Origin: Cristatella mucedo
Lineage: Eukaryota > Bryozoa > Phylactolaemata > Cristatellidae
Length of the DNA stretch: 62,000 bases
NCBI GenBank assembly: GCA_009760855.2
Contig: WPIO01000042.1
Coordinates: 392,501-454,500 of the forward strand
Reading direction: 5' to 3'
The translations under genes and the position numbers were made by a program. Below the pieces are notes generated by a model. That model did no database searches. It was not told the DNA's origin and worked only from the letters and a program-made list of their open reading frames with translations. Below, piece after piece: positions 23,656-36,852 of the stretch. Within the stretch, counting starts at the first letter, position 1. Each line of letters opens with the position of its first letter.

Positions 23656-24340
23656 AAACGTATGAGCTTTTGCTCCTGTATCAGGCCATTTAAAGTTTGA
23701 CTTAAAAATTAGCTACTCACGTAGGCCTCCGATTAAAACTGTATCAAATAAGCATGGACAAGAAAGAATCCCATCTACATTAGAATGGACGAGAGTCAAT
23801 CAAATAGTACTGCAATCAAAAGCGAACCGTAAGAAAGAGTCCCGTGTACATCATACTGAAATATCTATGTTATCAAAGCAGCAGTAAAGAAAGTATCCCG
23901 CCACAATTATATTGACAAATATGTGAGATCCACGTAGATCGAGCTCCGATGACAACCGTGTCTTACAAACACAAGCAAAACAAGAATCCCGTTTATATCA
24001 TAACAACTCAACTGCAGCAGGGTAACAAGTTCGCCAGACCCAGAATAAAACGGAGCAAATTACAGCCGCATAAATCTCGGATCGAAAGATCCCAATCGCA
24101 GTCTTGGCTCGAAACTTTTCAGGCCCGGGCACAACGTCTCTAAGCTGCTGCAGCAATAGCAAACCAATAAACCCTCTTACATAACGGAACTAGGTCTGAA
24201 ACCAAGGTGACCAAGCATGTCCGGTACAGTAATGAACTCCGAAGGATGCCCCCTAGCATTTGCAGCAGCGCGGTGTAATCAACACCAATATCAATCGAAT
24301 ATCAAGAAGATCCAGCAAATATGGAGGCACGCATAGTTAT
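23656..24340. other. Intergenic, no gene recognised
   Basis: Contains a loosely repeated motif around AAGAAAGAATCCC/AAGAATCCCG (about 23760-24000), spaced roughly 60-90 bp apart. No gene recognised. Confidence 0.4.
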
Positions 24341-24742
24341 ACCCATCTCAAACCTCAAATCCTTTGGAGACCGTGCATTTAGTTCGTATGCTCCCAAAGC
24401 CTGTAACTCCCTCCCGACCTGCGTCAGAACATCCCTTGACTTGACCATATTTAAAAAGAACTTAAAAACACACCTATTTAGTAGGTCAGCATTTAGTGGG
24501 TCCCTGTGATTCGTCCTTCATGTACTTATGCGTGCTGACACTGTGCATGCTGCCACTAACCACATTTGCATGCAGACCCTGTGCATGTCACCCCTAACCA
24601 TGTTATTCATGCTGTTTGTTTATCAAGCATGATATTTTTCACCATTCCAATTGCGTTTCCCTTTGCAGCAAATGTAAAGCGCCTAGAGAGAGATTGAGTT
24701 CTCTGAAGGCGCTTTATCAAATGCATTACTATTATTATTCTT
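24341..24742 (+). mobile_element. LINE-A, 5'-truncated 3' end
   Basis: Frame 24321-24509 carries NLKSFGDRAFSSYAPKACNS and TIFKKNLKTHLF, then the 3' UTR and stem-loop AAAGCGCCTAGAGAGAGATT...AAGGCGCTTTATC ending in (ATT)n. Very similar to 15262 and 36850. Confidence 0.9.
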
Positions 24743-24830
24743 AAAATGGCGATGCTAGAATCCGATTGAGTGAGCTTAGCAACAAAGCATGCTGCTCTCA
24801 AAACCCCAGTTCCACGGATCAAGCTTTGAT

Positions 24831-25005
24831 TCCTAAATAATAGCTGATTAAAAAGCCTCTTTTGCATAGCGAAAGAAGAGCCTTTACGGCTATCGCCACC
24901 GCTTGCAGCGGCAATAAAGGATCACCCGCTGCAGGATTCGAACCCAAAGGTGGGGATCAACATCGTGTAGAGTGACCGCTTGACCTATTGTGCTATCACG
25001 GCTGA
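24831..25005 (-). mobile_element. SINE-B, near full length
   Basis: On the minus strand: a tRNA-like head (AGCCGTGATAGCACAATAGG), B-box-like TGGGTTCGAATCCTG, then a body with GCAAGCGGTGGCGATAGCC and AAGGCTCTTC, and AGGCTTTTTAATCAGCTA near the 3' end. Confidence 0.8.
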
Positions 25006-25329
25006 CGTAGACGTGTAACCAACAAAGATTCGATTAAATCAAAGTCGAAATATTGAAATTAGATCTTAGAGCTCTTTTAAACCGTACCCTGAAAAACCGA
25101 AAGGATATCCCTAGCGAGACGGAAGAGCCTTGCCATAATACGCACCGTTCCATCGGCACAAATCGGAATCGTTTAACTTGGCTCGTTGATATTGTGTTCC
25201 TAAAATGCTTTTCTTACATGCGACAATCATAGCTCCGGGCGAGCCATGATTGCGAGCTTGCTTCACTAGAACTAATATCAGCTATCCTATATTTACCCTA
25301 CTAATTCCGGTTTACTTGAACGCTTCGAC
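25006..25329. other. Intergenic, no gene recognised
   Basis: Nothing recognisable. Confidence 0.4.
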
Positions 25330-25640
25330 TAATTTGGCTATACTGCCCCTGTCGAAGTACTTTCGCATTCGTGCCATGTCGCGGGTGAACACTGAAGCTG
25401 ATGTAGTTATCTAGCCAAATGTGTTTTGGAACAGGACACTCTGATTCCCTGAATAGTTTAAATGCAAAGCGTTGGCTGAATAGATTTTTACGGTGTGGGT
25501 TCCCAGTTTCTGAGCGCCACTAGTTTCATCCAGAACTATTAGATCGGCCTTCTCCTTTGTCATTCGATTGAGTACAGTCAGCTGCAATTCGGTTGCCAAT
25601 ATTGGCAATGTGCACGGCAAGGAAGTTAAAAGAGTCTGGT
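25330..25640 (-). mobile_element. LINE reverse transcriptase fragment, old
   Basis: The minus-strand frame reads LTVLNRMTKEKADLIVL and then NQSVLFQNTF, which aligns loosely with the KLNxDKTExLLIG...NLGVxFD region after YADD. Diverged; the assignment is by block order. Confidence 0.5.
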
Positions 25641-26520
25641 GCACTGGAGCACAGGGAAATATCGAAGCACTATATGCAATAGGTACAATATACAATACAA
25701 TACAAATATAATACAATATACAATAGGTAGCCGAGTTTCACCTGCATCGAAACTAAAGCCGACTCGAAGGCATCGTTCTGGTGATGAGGTCGACGGAGGA
25801 GAAAGCGTATATAGTGACAAGAAGGGAGCCATTGAATTCGGTCTCGACCTTTCCGATTAAAATCAATGTCAGCCAAGAATCAGCTAGAATCTCATAGCCA
25901 TTCACAATTACTCTTCACACTTTTATTCTGTTGCATTTTCAGGTCGTTAGACACCGGTGAGCCATCGAAGCATGAGATGCCGCGCGAGTCCGAGTTCTAG
26001 ACGACAACAACCGAGCTGCTTCGGACCTTCTAGCCTCGTCCAGCTGTATCCTGCATTAAGTTGATGTCGAACCCTTGCCAAGAGCAATGTTATATGGCGG
26101 AGGTAGAGTCTGTGCCATTGTCTGCCTTGCTTGCACCGAGTTTTAAAAACGACATGCTAGATGTCGGAGGCTCGTCAGGTGTTATACCAAACGAGGATGT
26201 GGTTAGAGAGGGTCGTTGATCGATGTCAGCGCATTTATCAGATTGGTGTTGCTCAAAGCCTGAGTGGCTTTATGTGCGCATACAGTAGCCAACGGACTTC
26301 ATCTCACATCTATGGATGTATGACTTGCACTGGCCCTATTCTGTCGCACAATGCAACATTCTATTAATTTATTATTCGAATTATTGTAGAGAGAATCAAC
26401 ATTAGGCATTCCTAAAACATTAAAAATAAGTTAGGTATTCAGTCTATGGAGTTATAATTTTTCTTGGCCTGAGAGTTTGAACTGAGATGACTAAAAGCAG
26501 TAATTTAATTTTTCAATATA
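25641..26520. other. Intergenic with a LINE-B tail scrap
   Basis: A short ATACAATA-rich tract lies at 25683-25727. Near 26255-26312 the words CCTGAGTGGCTTTATGTGCG and CAGTAGCCAACGGACTTCAT match the LINE-B 3' tail (minus orientation). No gene recognised. Confidence 0.5.
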
Positions 26521-26600
26521 AAAATAGAATTAATTTGTATAGCTCCCTAAGAGAACTTAATCTCTACCCAGGAGCTTCACAAATGCCCGAGGATTCAAAA
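26521..26600 (-). mobile_element. SINE-A tail fragment
   Basis: Reverse complement of the SINE-A terminal part (ATTTGTATAGCTCCCTAAGA...CAGGAGCTTCACAAATGCCC). The tRNA head is missing. Confidence 0.7.
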
Positions 26601-27079
26601 TTTGATGGTAGTGTGGTTTTTGACTGGCATTTGGCCGAAACCGTAATCCGGCGATCCACAACATTCAACTGTTACTTAGAGAGGCTTGCCCAAAATAAAA
26701 GGTGATCTGAAATTACGGTCACCACTGAAAATAGTTAACTCTAAATATGACACTCATCTCAGTAGTCTAGGTAAATACAACAATACTAGATGAAGACTTT
26801 CAGTAGACGAGGCTAGTGAAAATAAGAACAAATAAGACCACACTTTCAGCAAAATGCTGTCTAGCCTGCGGCCAAGGCCGAGACTCGTTTATTTTACGAC
26901 TCGTTTATTATTTTTGAGTTAAGCTTCTGTTTCCTCATCTCTCATGCTACCACTATCGGCCACAGCTAGGGGCGAGCTTGAGATAACACCAAAATGCGAG
27001 CTACACAACATTGCTCCGTTTCCTATGTTTGCAACTCTCAGCGGTATCTTTTGAAGCGTCCATTGTTAAAGCTTCCGAA
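26601..27079. other. Intergenic, no gene recognised
   Basis: Nothing recognisable. Confidence 0.4.
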
Positions 27080-27510
27080 GTTTTTCAGGATAGTCGCAAA
27101 TCATGGATGTTGTAGAGCGCTTTCACATCTCGTATATAGCAAAAATGTAAGTACTGCAGTGAAATGGCAGTGAAGCTCAAGTAAGACGAGAATAGCCCAA
27201 GTTTGACTTGGCGATCAACGAAGTCAAATGTTGCTGAGAAATCCGGCAGATCTAGCAGAGAGACTCTATAGAAGTCATCGTCAATGAATAGGTCGCTATA
27301 CACGCACAGTCACGCAGTCTGCATAGAGTGATATGTTCTGAAGTTCTCTCAAGAATTTACTAGACATTTCTGCTACTTTGATTTAGGCATTAGCTGGTCT
27401 TTCACTAATCGCTGGGCGCCTTTGAATGGAATTGCAGTAGGGAGACTTGGCGGAAGTTTATTAAGTTCTTCTGGTAGGGCAGTGACTTCTTGATGACTGG
27501 TCTGAAAGCG
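27080..27510 (-). mobile_element. LINE reverse transcriptase fragment
   Basis: The minus-strand frame has LNKLPPSLPTAIPFKGAQR (about 27410-27465), then VYSDLFIDDDFYRVSLLDLP and FSATFDFVDRQVKL, equivalent to the DLSAAFDTINH region at 16944-17300. More diverged than that copy. Confidence 0.72.
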
Positions 27511-27524
27511 GCTTCGAGGTTTAC

Positions 27525-27710
27525 TATAAATAAATAAATACTAGCTGATTTAACAGCCTCTTTTGTATTGCGACAGAAAAGCCTTGACGGCTATCACCAC
27601 CGCTTGCAGTGTCGATAAAGAATCGCCCACCACAGGATTCGAACCCACTACCTCGGGGCCGAGGTCTTGAAAAGCACACACCTTACCTTGTGAGCCATTA
27701 CGAGACTCCG
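27525..27710 (-). mobile_element. SINE-B, full length
   Basis: Minus strand: head GGAGTCTCGTAATGGCTCAC, B-box-like GTGGGTTCGAATCCTG, and a body with GCAAGCGGTGGTGATAGCCG and AAGGCTTTTCTGTCG. It ends with AGGCTGTTAAATCAGCTAG and a (TATT)n tail (27527-27541). Confidence 0.85.
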
Positions 27711-27884
27711 AGAAAAAGACATGCCTATTATGCTAATTTATGGTGAGATAATACGCATTATCCATTTAATCAGGTGAAAATAAGTATTCGGTCAAAATGG
27801 CTTACTGTTTTCTTAGTCTCAGAGTTGAACTTTAAGAGTTCAGATAAGCAGACTGTCAATGGCAGGGGGAAAAGAGAAGGAGAG

Positions 27885-28366
<482 letters not shown>

Positions 28367-29149
28367 GAGAGAATAAAGAGCCCAATTGAGAGATGTTATA
28401 TTGTTAATACAGCATCTGAGATTGTCTATCTTGCATACAAATACGTTGGAAAAGAGACCTGACAGATCGCCGAAGCTCATCATCTATTATACTGGAAGCA
28501 GGAAGCGGTTAAAGAGAGTCGGTGTTCGATGGAGATGAAAAAAAGCACTAAAGAATATCACAGATCCGAGTCCAATTGCACAGGCTTCGAATTTGCACAG
28601 GAGGTTCGCGACCAAGACTCGCCTCAATTCATCGTCGGATGCAAGTGTTGCATAATCATAAAAGGGTAAAAAGTGATATCCCGAAGCATGAATATGTCAC
28701 CAACACTGATCTTGCATTTTTATAGAATGTCTACACGTTGGCTAAATCCAGAGTGCAACGGAAAAGTAGAGGGTGGTCGAGCGAGTGAGAAAAGCTGCTT
28801 AGTTCAGCACTGTTTGGAGCGCTCCATTCTTACTTCCGGTCGTCTGACGCTTTGACTATATCGCCGCTTGGTTATTGGCCGAGCAGTACGCCCAGCTGCA
28901 CTTTGTCTTATTCGATTTTATCTGATGTCGGCGAGACTTCTCATACCGGTTAAAAAACACTACGGCAAGGCTTCGATAAACACATGTTTGAAAAACTTAA
29001 TTTCTTCAACAGATGCACCTAAACCTGAAGCAACTGCATGCAACCTATTTTAAGCCGTTTGAAGTTCACAATAGGACAATAAAGCACGCTTGCCTAGATA
29101 ATTTGTGCATAACCACCGCCTGTAAGTCCACAAAGCCACAAGCACGAAT
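28367..29149. other. Intergenic, no gene recognised
   Basis: Short unrelated frames; nothing recognisable. Confidence 0.4.
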
Positions 29150-29660
29150 ACTAAAGCGGTGCTAAAAGCGGTGAGTTTTCTGTCGTTCACTCAAAGCTCA
29201 AAGCATCTTTGGGTGAATTCGCAGTATCAAACGGACTTCATTTCACTTGAAAAAAATAGAAAGTCGGAAGCGCAGATGAATCCGGAGACAAAACGAGAAA
29301 GTACAATTGATGGCATTGAGGTAGTAATGCCGGCCTGCTTGAAAAAATGTGCATGAGCAGACACTAGGCGAAATAAATCAGTTCCGAAAGAAGCGTAAGA
29401 GCAAGTTGCAGATTTCTGAAAGTTCACTATCCTCCGGCAAGTTTCGCGAATATTTCTCGACTTTAAACTTACAGAGAAATGAAATGAATAGAGAAACATG
29501 AACACTTTTAAGATTGAATTCTTCGAAAGATGCGGCAGAGACTCCAAAATAGAACGTGCTTGAATTAATGATAATTTAAAAAGCCAACAGATCCGGCTCG
29601 GCACGAGTGCGATTGCAGCAGACCGTCTCACCCATTCTTCGAATATCGCGCGCATCATGT
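29150..29660 (-). mobile_element. Possible highly diverged LINE-B C-terminal/3' region
   Basis: The 143-codon minus frame at 29227-29658 ends in SSEMKSV, reminiscent of the RETKSVGYRM segment of LINE-B, and has a similar spacing. The resemblance is weak and the block could be unrelated. Confidence 0.3.
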
Positions 29661-30239
29661 GCAGTTGGTCAAGGACGGAGCTAGCGACCCTGCGTCGTGC
29701 TAAATCGGCAAAATTGTGACCGGCGAGGTATTTATTATTATTGGCGGTTTCTGAATTCCAACGGGCAGGAATCGATTATACGACAATTTACGGCTTTGTA
29801 GAATAACAGTCGAAGCTGTGCACTAGACAAGTGGTTGTGCCTTAGCAGTTGAGCTAAGTTGTGCTCTGGGCTTTGCGACGTAACAGACTTGCAGCACGCC
29901 ATGGCTGGATCAGTAAGCCTGTAACCCTCCGCTTCGCAGACTTCTCTACGAGCGATGCAGACTTCTTATTTTCTGTATTTTATGTCGCGCGGTAGCGCGA
30001 CATCCACGTGACGACCCGTTTGCATTGAATATTTATAGCTTGGCAAAAAACACGGAAACTGTTGCCGAGGCGTGCTTTCAGGTATCGTGCTTGGCCAGAA
30101 AGCTAAAGCAAGCATAAAGAAACTCGCGGCCACCAGTTAGCTAGACCGCTGGCGAGTAACGAGCAGCACTGGATCGCGAAGAGGTCAAAAGTAAAAGCCC
30201 AAAGCTCATTAGAACAAAAAAGGCTATAAGTTCACTGGG
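29661..30239. other. Intergenic, no gene recognised
   Basis: Nothing recognisable; a short ATT tract at about 29729-29742. Confidence 0.4.
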
Positions 30240-30600
30240 GTGCAGGGATGCTGATCGGAACATGTGCATATTTAGCAGAAAATTAAAAGACGCCGGGTCA
30301 GCGAAGGTACTGACCGTAGCCGGAAAAGCGTTCCAGACTTTTGGTTAATACGAGCTGAAGGGTCGATCACCAAAATATTTTGATTTAGTGCCAGGGACGG
30401 CAACATGAATAGGTGCTGTCGGGCGGGTAGTGCAGAATTGCAGTAGAGCAAGGCGGAAATCGGGTAGTTAGGGTCATACAAGCGAGTGAAGTGACCCGTG
30501 AGCCAAATTGAGGAACATGAAGTCAATTCGATTCTTGATGGGGAGCCAACGAAGCTCAGACAGACGTAGTGTAACGTGGCAGCTACGTATTTTATGGTAC
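30240..30600 (-). mobile_element. LINE-A-type C-terminal fragment
   Basis: Minus-strand blocks LRWLPIKNRIDF (about 30520-30560) and KYFGDRPFSSY followed by PKVWNAFPATVSTFADPASF (about 30280-30385) match the LINE-A C-terminal region, with stops between them. Confidence 0.75.
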
Positions 30601-30867
30601 ACCGGACAAGATGCTGATTTTTGCATCGCCGAGGGAGAGAGTTCTAAAGGAAGTTGCTATAATCTAGGTGCGATGTCACAAACGCGTTAACTAATTTGGC
30701 TGTCGTACTCTTATCTAAGCAGGCCCTGATTGTTTTGATATTCGTTAGCAATAATAATTGTAATCATTATTACATTTGTATAGCACTATCCGAGAGCTAA
30801 ATCACCATCCTGAAGCTTTTTACGTATTCTGCAGAGGAAGCATGTCAATACGATTAGTAATAACATG

Positions 30868-30987
30868 CATTTGTTTATCAAGCATGATATAACTCACCAT
30901 TCAATCGAGTTTCCCTTTGCAGCAAATGCAAAGCGTCTACAAAGAGATTGAGTTCCCTGAGGGCGCTTTATCAAGTGCATTATTATT
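30868..30987 (+). mobile_element. LINE-A solo 3' tail
   Basis: TTTATCAAGCATGATATAAC to (ATT)n, with stem-loop AAAGCGTCTACAAAGAGATT...AGGGCGCTTTATC. No coding region attached. Confidence 0.82.
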
Positions 30988-30999
30988 ATTGTTATGCAC

Positions 31000-31500
31000 A
31001 GCTTCAGTGCGCATAAACATACAAATGACGATTCACAAGGAGCCAGCAAATGCTGTGGGGAAAATGTGCTTTTATCCTTCTTACGAGGATGTATTGACGT
31101 CAATAGGGAGTGAGTTCCAGGCTTTAGGAGTATACGAATCGAAGGCGTGGTCTCCACGGGATTTGATGTACGTATGAGGTATGCGGGTATTCGATTCGAT
31201 TCAGAAAAGCGGGTGGAACCACGCTCAGCCTGGCTGCTGCTGCTGCTGGGGAGTACATCTGATACGAAGGCTGGAGCGAGAGAGGAGAATGAAGGGACCT
31301 GAGAGTGAGTGACACGATCTTGAAGTCGATGCGCTACTTGACTGGGAACCAGCACAGGTACGCGAGATGTGGTGTGATGCGGCAACTGCGGCTCACGACA
31401 GACAAGCCTGGCTGGTACGATGCAGATACCTGTAGGTCTGTGGAGCAGGGAGCAACACATGTTCGCATGCTGCACGAGCTTGTTAGTGTGGATACATCAG
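31000..31500 (-). mobile_element. LINE-A-type C-terminal region
   Basis: Minus-strand blocks: ARLVCREPQLPHHTT (about 31375-31420), LAYLCWFPVK (about 31335-31365), SLTLRSLHSP with PSYQMYSP, and HTSYVHQIPWRPRL (equivalent to PRTNLKSFGDRAF). Coding frames are shifted but the order is preserved. Confidence 0.78.
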
Positions 31501-31613
31501 AAATATGTAGCTGTCGTAATGCTGTAGGCATATGCAGATGGATATCCGCCGCCTCTACTTCTTGCTGCTGCCCCGCGAAGGAAGAAATATCCGCCTAACT
31601 GACGAATCTGCTT

Positions 31614-31785
31614 GAGCTCCTGGGTCTTAGCGTAGGGGTTAAGTGCTCGCTCTCCACGATCTAGGTCGAGGGCTCGAGTCCTGCAATTGTCGATTCTGTA
31701 TTGCTCAGCGAAGGCGGCGGTGGTGGTAGCAGTTAAGGCTCATCTACTGCTATTCAAATGAGGCTGCTGAATCAAATAACCTTTA
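31614..31785 (+). mobile_element. SINE-B, diverged
   Basis: Plus strand: head TGGGTCTTAGCGTAGGGGTT, B-box-like GAGGGCTCGAGTCCTG, then a GGCGGCGGTGGTGGTAGC body and GAGGCTGCTGAATCAAATAA near the end. Confidence 0.68.
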
Positions 31786-32207
31786 GCCTTTAGAATTCCT
31801 GCGAGAGAGCAGCTGCTATTAAAAATGTGATACCTAACAGCAGGCAGGTTTGTTACCTATGTATCTTATGTAATTTCTGTCACTGAGTAGTCGCTTTTTT
31901 GGCACCTACCGGCTTATTAAGCACTATGTAATGCATTTCTAATGCGGATCCGTTGGCTTGCTGCTTATGTGGACCTTTCAGCATTGCTTTTACCTCCAAT
32001 ATGCCAAGTGAGGCTTTTTATATATTCCATCTGAGAGCTATTATTACATGCACTTTCAGTACAGACTATCAGATGCAGCACTTCAGCTCTTCGTCCCAAT
32101 TTTCTGTGAGGCTATACACCAGAAGCACAGAGATTACTTGATGATGAACACACTTCCCTTTCACAAGCTTGTCTGCCATATCAAAAGTAGTCCTTCAAAA
32201 TGGTGAT
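31786..32207. other. Intergenic, no gene recognised
   Basis: Nothing recognisable. Confidence 0.4.
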
Positions 32208-32618
<411 letters not shown>

Positions 32619-32750
32619 GTCAATACTCTGGAATCTCCCACTGAGAAATGAAACTCACTATCGACGCACGTCACAACAACCCCCGACATGACGTTTAAAA
32701 AGAAGCTTAAAACGCACCTGCTTATAACAGCATTTGGTTTCTGGCCTTGT
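32619..32750 (+). mobile_element. LINE-A-type C-terminal scrap
   Basis: ACTCTGGAATCTCCCACTGA and ACGTTTAAAAAGAAGCTTAA are equivalent to WNSLP...TFKKxLKTHL. It stops before the stem-loop tail. Confidence 0.6.
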
Positions 32751-34289
32751 GGTAGATGCTGTCGCTCGAGGTTCGCGTTCGGCGGCGGCTTCGGCGGCAG
32801 GAACAGTGGGTAGCGGCAGCGGGACGGCAGCGAAATCTCTACCCGCCAGAGCCAGAGTTGGCTGCTCGACTTCTCAGCGCTGCAAGCGCTGCGGGCATCG
32901 ATAGTCCGCCGCAGCTCTGGTACGAGCAAGCCGCTCGCCCTTTGAAGCCGGCGCCCAACGGACCTGCGCTCTGGACGAGCGAACGAGACGACTGATCGAC
33001 CGAGCAGATCGCCAGAGCACCAACCATCCGGCGGCGGCGGCGGCGGTGGTGGTGGCGGCGGTCCGCTAGCTGATCGGCGGTAGCTGCGGATCGATATGCC
33101 GACAGGAGACCGCTGCAAGCAGGCGACCGGTCGCGGTGGTGTCTCGCGCGGCCGTTCGAAAGACGTCTAGCGCCCGTTGGAATTCGCGCGTCATAATGAG
33201 GTCGCACGCACTGGGCCGACTTTCGCCCTTACGTCGAATCGGAGTTTTGTGGTTTAGTGGTATTCGCCTTAGGGCTCGCTCAATTATGAGCTCGTAGAGG
33301 TCGCACGCTTGACGCCCACCAATTATTAAAGGTGCAGGCGGAAGGGCCGAGCGCCAGCCTGCTGATGCGTCTCGTCCGAGCCGGCTCATCGCTCTGGGTG
33401 GGTGGCGCAATGCTGCGGATAAATCGTGCCGTGGAAAAAGGCTCGAAAGCGCGTGTGGTTAGCTCGAGCTAAACTCGATAAACTCGATTGCATTATGCCG
33501 TCCGAGCATGTGCCCGCTAGGGGCGACCGTTGCTCACTGCTTGCGGCTAGTGCCGCTGCCGACGACGAGCCGCCCCTTCAACTTGAACTGCTGATTGGTC
33601 TACGTTGAGCCTTAGCCCCCGTGACTTGCGATCTGTCAGATGCAGTGTAGCCAGTCTGCATCGATGGAGCGGCAGCTGTGCAGCTAGGACGTCGCTAGGC
33701 AGCGGTGTGCTCGAGCTCGCTACGGCGAGCACGTTGAAGCGTCACTTCCCGAGTCAATTGACGGCGCCAGGTTCGAGTCATACGGGCGAGCGCTATCCTA
33801 AAAATACGTATGTATTAACCTTTAGCCGATGCGATCGGCAAGCCCGCAAGTGTGCTACCGATTCTCGATACGAGTTCAATGCTATAAGATATTCCTGTAT
33901 AGCCTGAAGAAGATCAAAGACGTGTAGCAATATCTCGTCTGACGTTTCCGTCTAGTAACTACTAACTGCAGCCAATCGCAGCACAGCCACCATTATGTTT
34001 CTGCGAATTCCACGATTGTGACTTCGGATAGGGACAGCAGCCGGCCAATCTTGAGTTCGCGGTACATGCCCTGCGTTGGCGGTTGAGCAAGAACACACTT
34101 CTAGCTATTGGTAGCGGAGAATGGTGCCGGCATTGGAATCGTACTACGGCTGCTCCGATGTCCAAAAGTCTTTAAAAAGGTTGCGAAGTTTTTGCAACTG
34201 CAAATGGCCGGGGCGTTTGAGCTAAATGGGTCATACTAGAGGCATTTCGTAGGTGGGAGGGGCCCGCTGCGTATATCGTTTCGAACTAA
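32751..34289. other. Intergenic, GC-rich, no gene recognised
   Basis: CpG-dense to about 33800 with a GGC/GGT run at 33028-33062. Proline- and arginine-rich frames on both strands have no recognised domain. It could be a CpG island, but no associated gene is visible. Confidence 0.4.
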
Positions 34290-34455
34290 CTTCCTTGCGG
34301 ATTTACGATAGAACAAAGACGGCTCTGGAGTGGACCTTCGACCCCAAAAAAAGCGAGAGAGAGAGGCAAGATAGCAGAAGTGCTTCAGACGCTAGGCGCG
34401 CGACTGTCGTCGAGAAGTTTTGCAAAAAATATGGTCGCAATTATTGGTTCTAGCA
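34290..34455 (+). mobile_element. Possible C-terminal scrap of another LINE
   Basis: The frame reads TALEWTFDPKKSERERQD, then ATVVEKFCKKYGRNYW. It resembles the ALxWxPxGKRxRGRP...TWRRxVExEMKxxGxxW ending of several non-LTR elements. Short and diverged. Confidence 0.4.
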
Positions 34456-34682
34456 CTTTCTGAGCTGCCTAGTGCCTCCAATGAAACTCTGTAGTGTCGT
34501 CGCTTTTAATGCGGCCTTGCCGCTGAGATTTCGACGGGCGCTAGAGCAACATCCCCGAACTCTGCAACATCCGCTTAGGCACTCAATCCAGTGCTTTTGT
34601 TTATGTGCCCCCATGGTAATAAGGACGTCGATGGAAGTTACTTCGTGCCTTCGTGGGCAAATCAAAATGTAGATACCAAAAT

Positions 34683-34774
34683 CTAGCTCCTTTTCAGCAA
34701 TTGTAAAGCACCCAGAAAGATTTTGAGTTCTCTGAGGGCGCTTTATCAGACGTATTATTATTAATATTATTAGC
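34683..34774 (+). mobile_element. LINE-A solo 3' tail
   Basis: Stem-loop AAAGCACCCAGAAAGATTTT...AGGGCGCTTTATCAGACG, then (ATT)n. Confidence 0.8.
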
Positions 34775-35859
34775 TGCTGCACTGATGGCGTAGTTGAGAT
34801 GAGTAGTGATGCCGAATCAGTCGCTCCTCCGTCATTTCTGATAATGTGACAGATGAATGCGAAGCTGGAAGCCGAAGAGGCCACAGCCTTATTATCCTTG
34901 GCCAAACCGCTCAGGTATAAGTTGCTGCTTAGAGTGATCGGGTTGCGGTCGAAAAACGAGATGCTGTTCCAAGCTATGGCGGCTGGTAAATGAACGGCTC
35001 AACAAAAAGGTGGTCGCAAAGAGGAAGTCGCCGTGTGGTTTTGCTTTTGACGCATGCGGTCAATCACAGCTAACCTCTTTCCAACTTGCTATACCTTCGC
35101 TATCGTCGCTGATTCAATTAATGATTCCCCCCCCCCCAACGAAGACTCAATCGACGGCGGCATGACCGGGTCCTTGGCTTTCGATGCCGTACTGTCCGCC
35201 TTCGCATGCAGATCTCGGGATTACTCGACCGAATGAGTTTGGTGAAAACCAATCGATAGAACTTCAAAGTAGTCCAAGCAAAGTGCATGGACATTAAGAA
35301 AAATTATCGCTTCTTCGTTGCGTCTCTGGAGTCTCAAGCAACACCTGTATTGTTTTGCATGGCCTTTTGGTGGAAACATATGCTGTTATAGACCCATACG
35401 GTCAAGAGTTTACATTCGGTATTATCTGTACATTCATACCCTGCCAGCATCTTATAAGATTCAACAGTGGTACAGCCGTGGGCGAAGTCCTCATCGCCGC
35501 ACCTTTAATGATATGGCTGTACAGACTATGGAGGCCAAGTAAGTATCAGTTAATGTCGCAGCAACACCTGCTTGTAATTTACCGTGTGCCAACGATGACC
35601 TGGGCACCGGAACAATGCGATGTCTGGCCTTAGCTGATGTCACAAGGAAGGATTGCCCGAGAACCTACTGATTTTTTTTTCATTGATCAGGAAATACACA
35701 AAATACTTCATAAAAGAATCTGGCTTGGCATTGCAAATTGAATAACACACATTCACCAGCGAAAATGCGCCTGTCCCATTCTAGAATGTCAGCTACCAAT
35801 CCCCCTAGATGTTGTAACGTTGACTCGTCACAGGCTGCAAGATGGCGCTATCCGTCAAA
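34775..35859. other. Intergenic, no gene recognised
   Basis: A C-run at about 35126-35138. The 35318-35633 frames contain a hydrophobic stretch but match nothing I know; they may be the decayed 5' part of the gypsy element that follows. Confidence 0.4.
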
Positions 35860-36852
35860 GAGGAAGCCTGCAACAGACACTGCCAGTCTACATTTTGCAA
35901 AGAATGACGGCGTCCGGATATGCGTAGTCTTCTGAGAGTTTTACAAGCGAACCACAAATAATGCCTCCCGATTCCATTACCTGATACCAGACAAGGTCAT
36001 CGGAAAGCGTCCGTATGCTAACCAATTTGGACCTGCACTCAGGCTACTAATAAATATCAGTGCAAGAAGAATATATGTGTAGACTGCCTTCATTATTGAT
36101 CATGCTCTTACGGCCTATAGGTTCTGCTAAATCTCATTTGGTGTCGTGGGAGGGCCAGGTATTACCAGATTGATGGACACGATGCTTGGCGAGCTTCGGT
36201 TCATTAGACCTATTTAAAAGACCAGCTGATACAATGATTATTTCCTAAAGGGCATTCTGGACATCCAAGAGTTTCAGACAGGCTTCAGGCAGCTGGGTTA
36301 CGTCTGTAGAGGTCGAATTATCAGCTTAAGCTCCATGGTCCATATTGAACTTGAGGCATCCGTACGATGCCCGAGGCATTCACCGGTCACCCGAAGTGGT
36401 CAAGGCTGCCATCAACTGGCCCACACCCGATCATCAATTGAGGTTAGATTTCTTGAGCTTGGCTTTGTAGTAAAGACTCCTTTGACCTAATTTTGCTGAA
36501 TTCTGCCAAAACTCTCCATTCACTTACTGACAGCGGAGTGCACCCACTGCCAGAGGAATAGGCCTGTTATTCATCGCAGGATCACGAGACAACATTCTCA
36601 TCTGTTAAGCATACACGTGAAACAGCCCCGGTCTTTGATTACCTGAACTACTGTGAGCGTTCGTCGTTGTAATGAAAGCAGCCTTGAATGTTGGGTGCTT
36701 GAAACAATGCGTTCATATCATCACCAATCAGAGCCGAGCACTAGCACCATCCGAGAGAACTATTGCGTTGTTTAAAAAATACGTCGCACTCATATTTGTA
36801 TTGAAGTTGTTGCGACACTATCTCTTAGGCCGACTACTCTATGTGTACAGTT
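35860..36852 (+). mobile_element. Ty3/gypsy LTR-retrotransposon pol remnant
   Basis: Ordered, frame-shifted blocks match gypsy Pol. FAKNDGVRICVVF (about 35895-35935) corresponds to the KKDGxxRxCVDY start of the reverse transcriptase. LDLHSGY (about 36028-36050) is next, and RLMDTMLGELRF (about 36170-36205) corresponds to the region before the YLDD box. Then come PEVVKAAINWPTPDHQLR (about 36390-36440), DHETTFSSVKHTRETAPVFD, and SRALAPSERTIALFKK with LRHYLLGRLLYVYS (RNase H region, about 36732-36850). Neither the FxDD box nor LTRs were recognised. The remnant ends abruptly where a LINE-A 3' end is inserted. Confidence 0.83.

Noticed and set aside
33241-33300. GTGGTTTAGTGGTATTCGCC as a tRNA-Gly-like gene
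   Set aside because: Only the 5' arm resembles a tRNA; no T-arm GGTTCGANNCC follows at the right distance.
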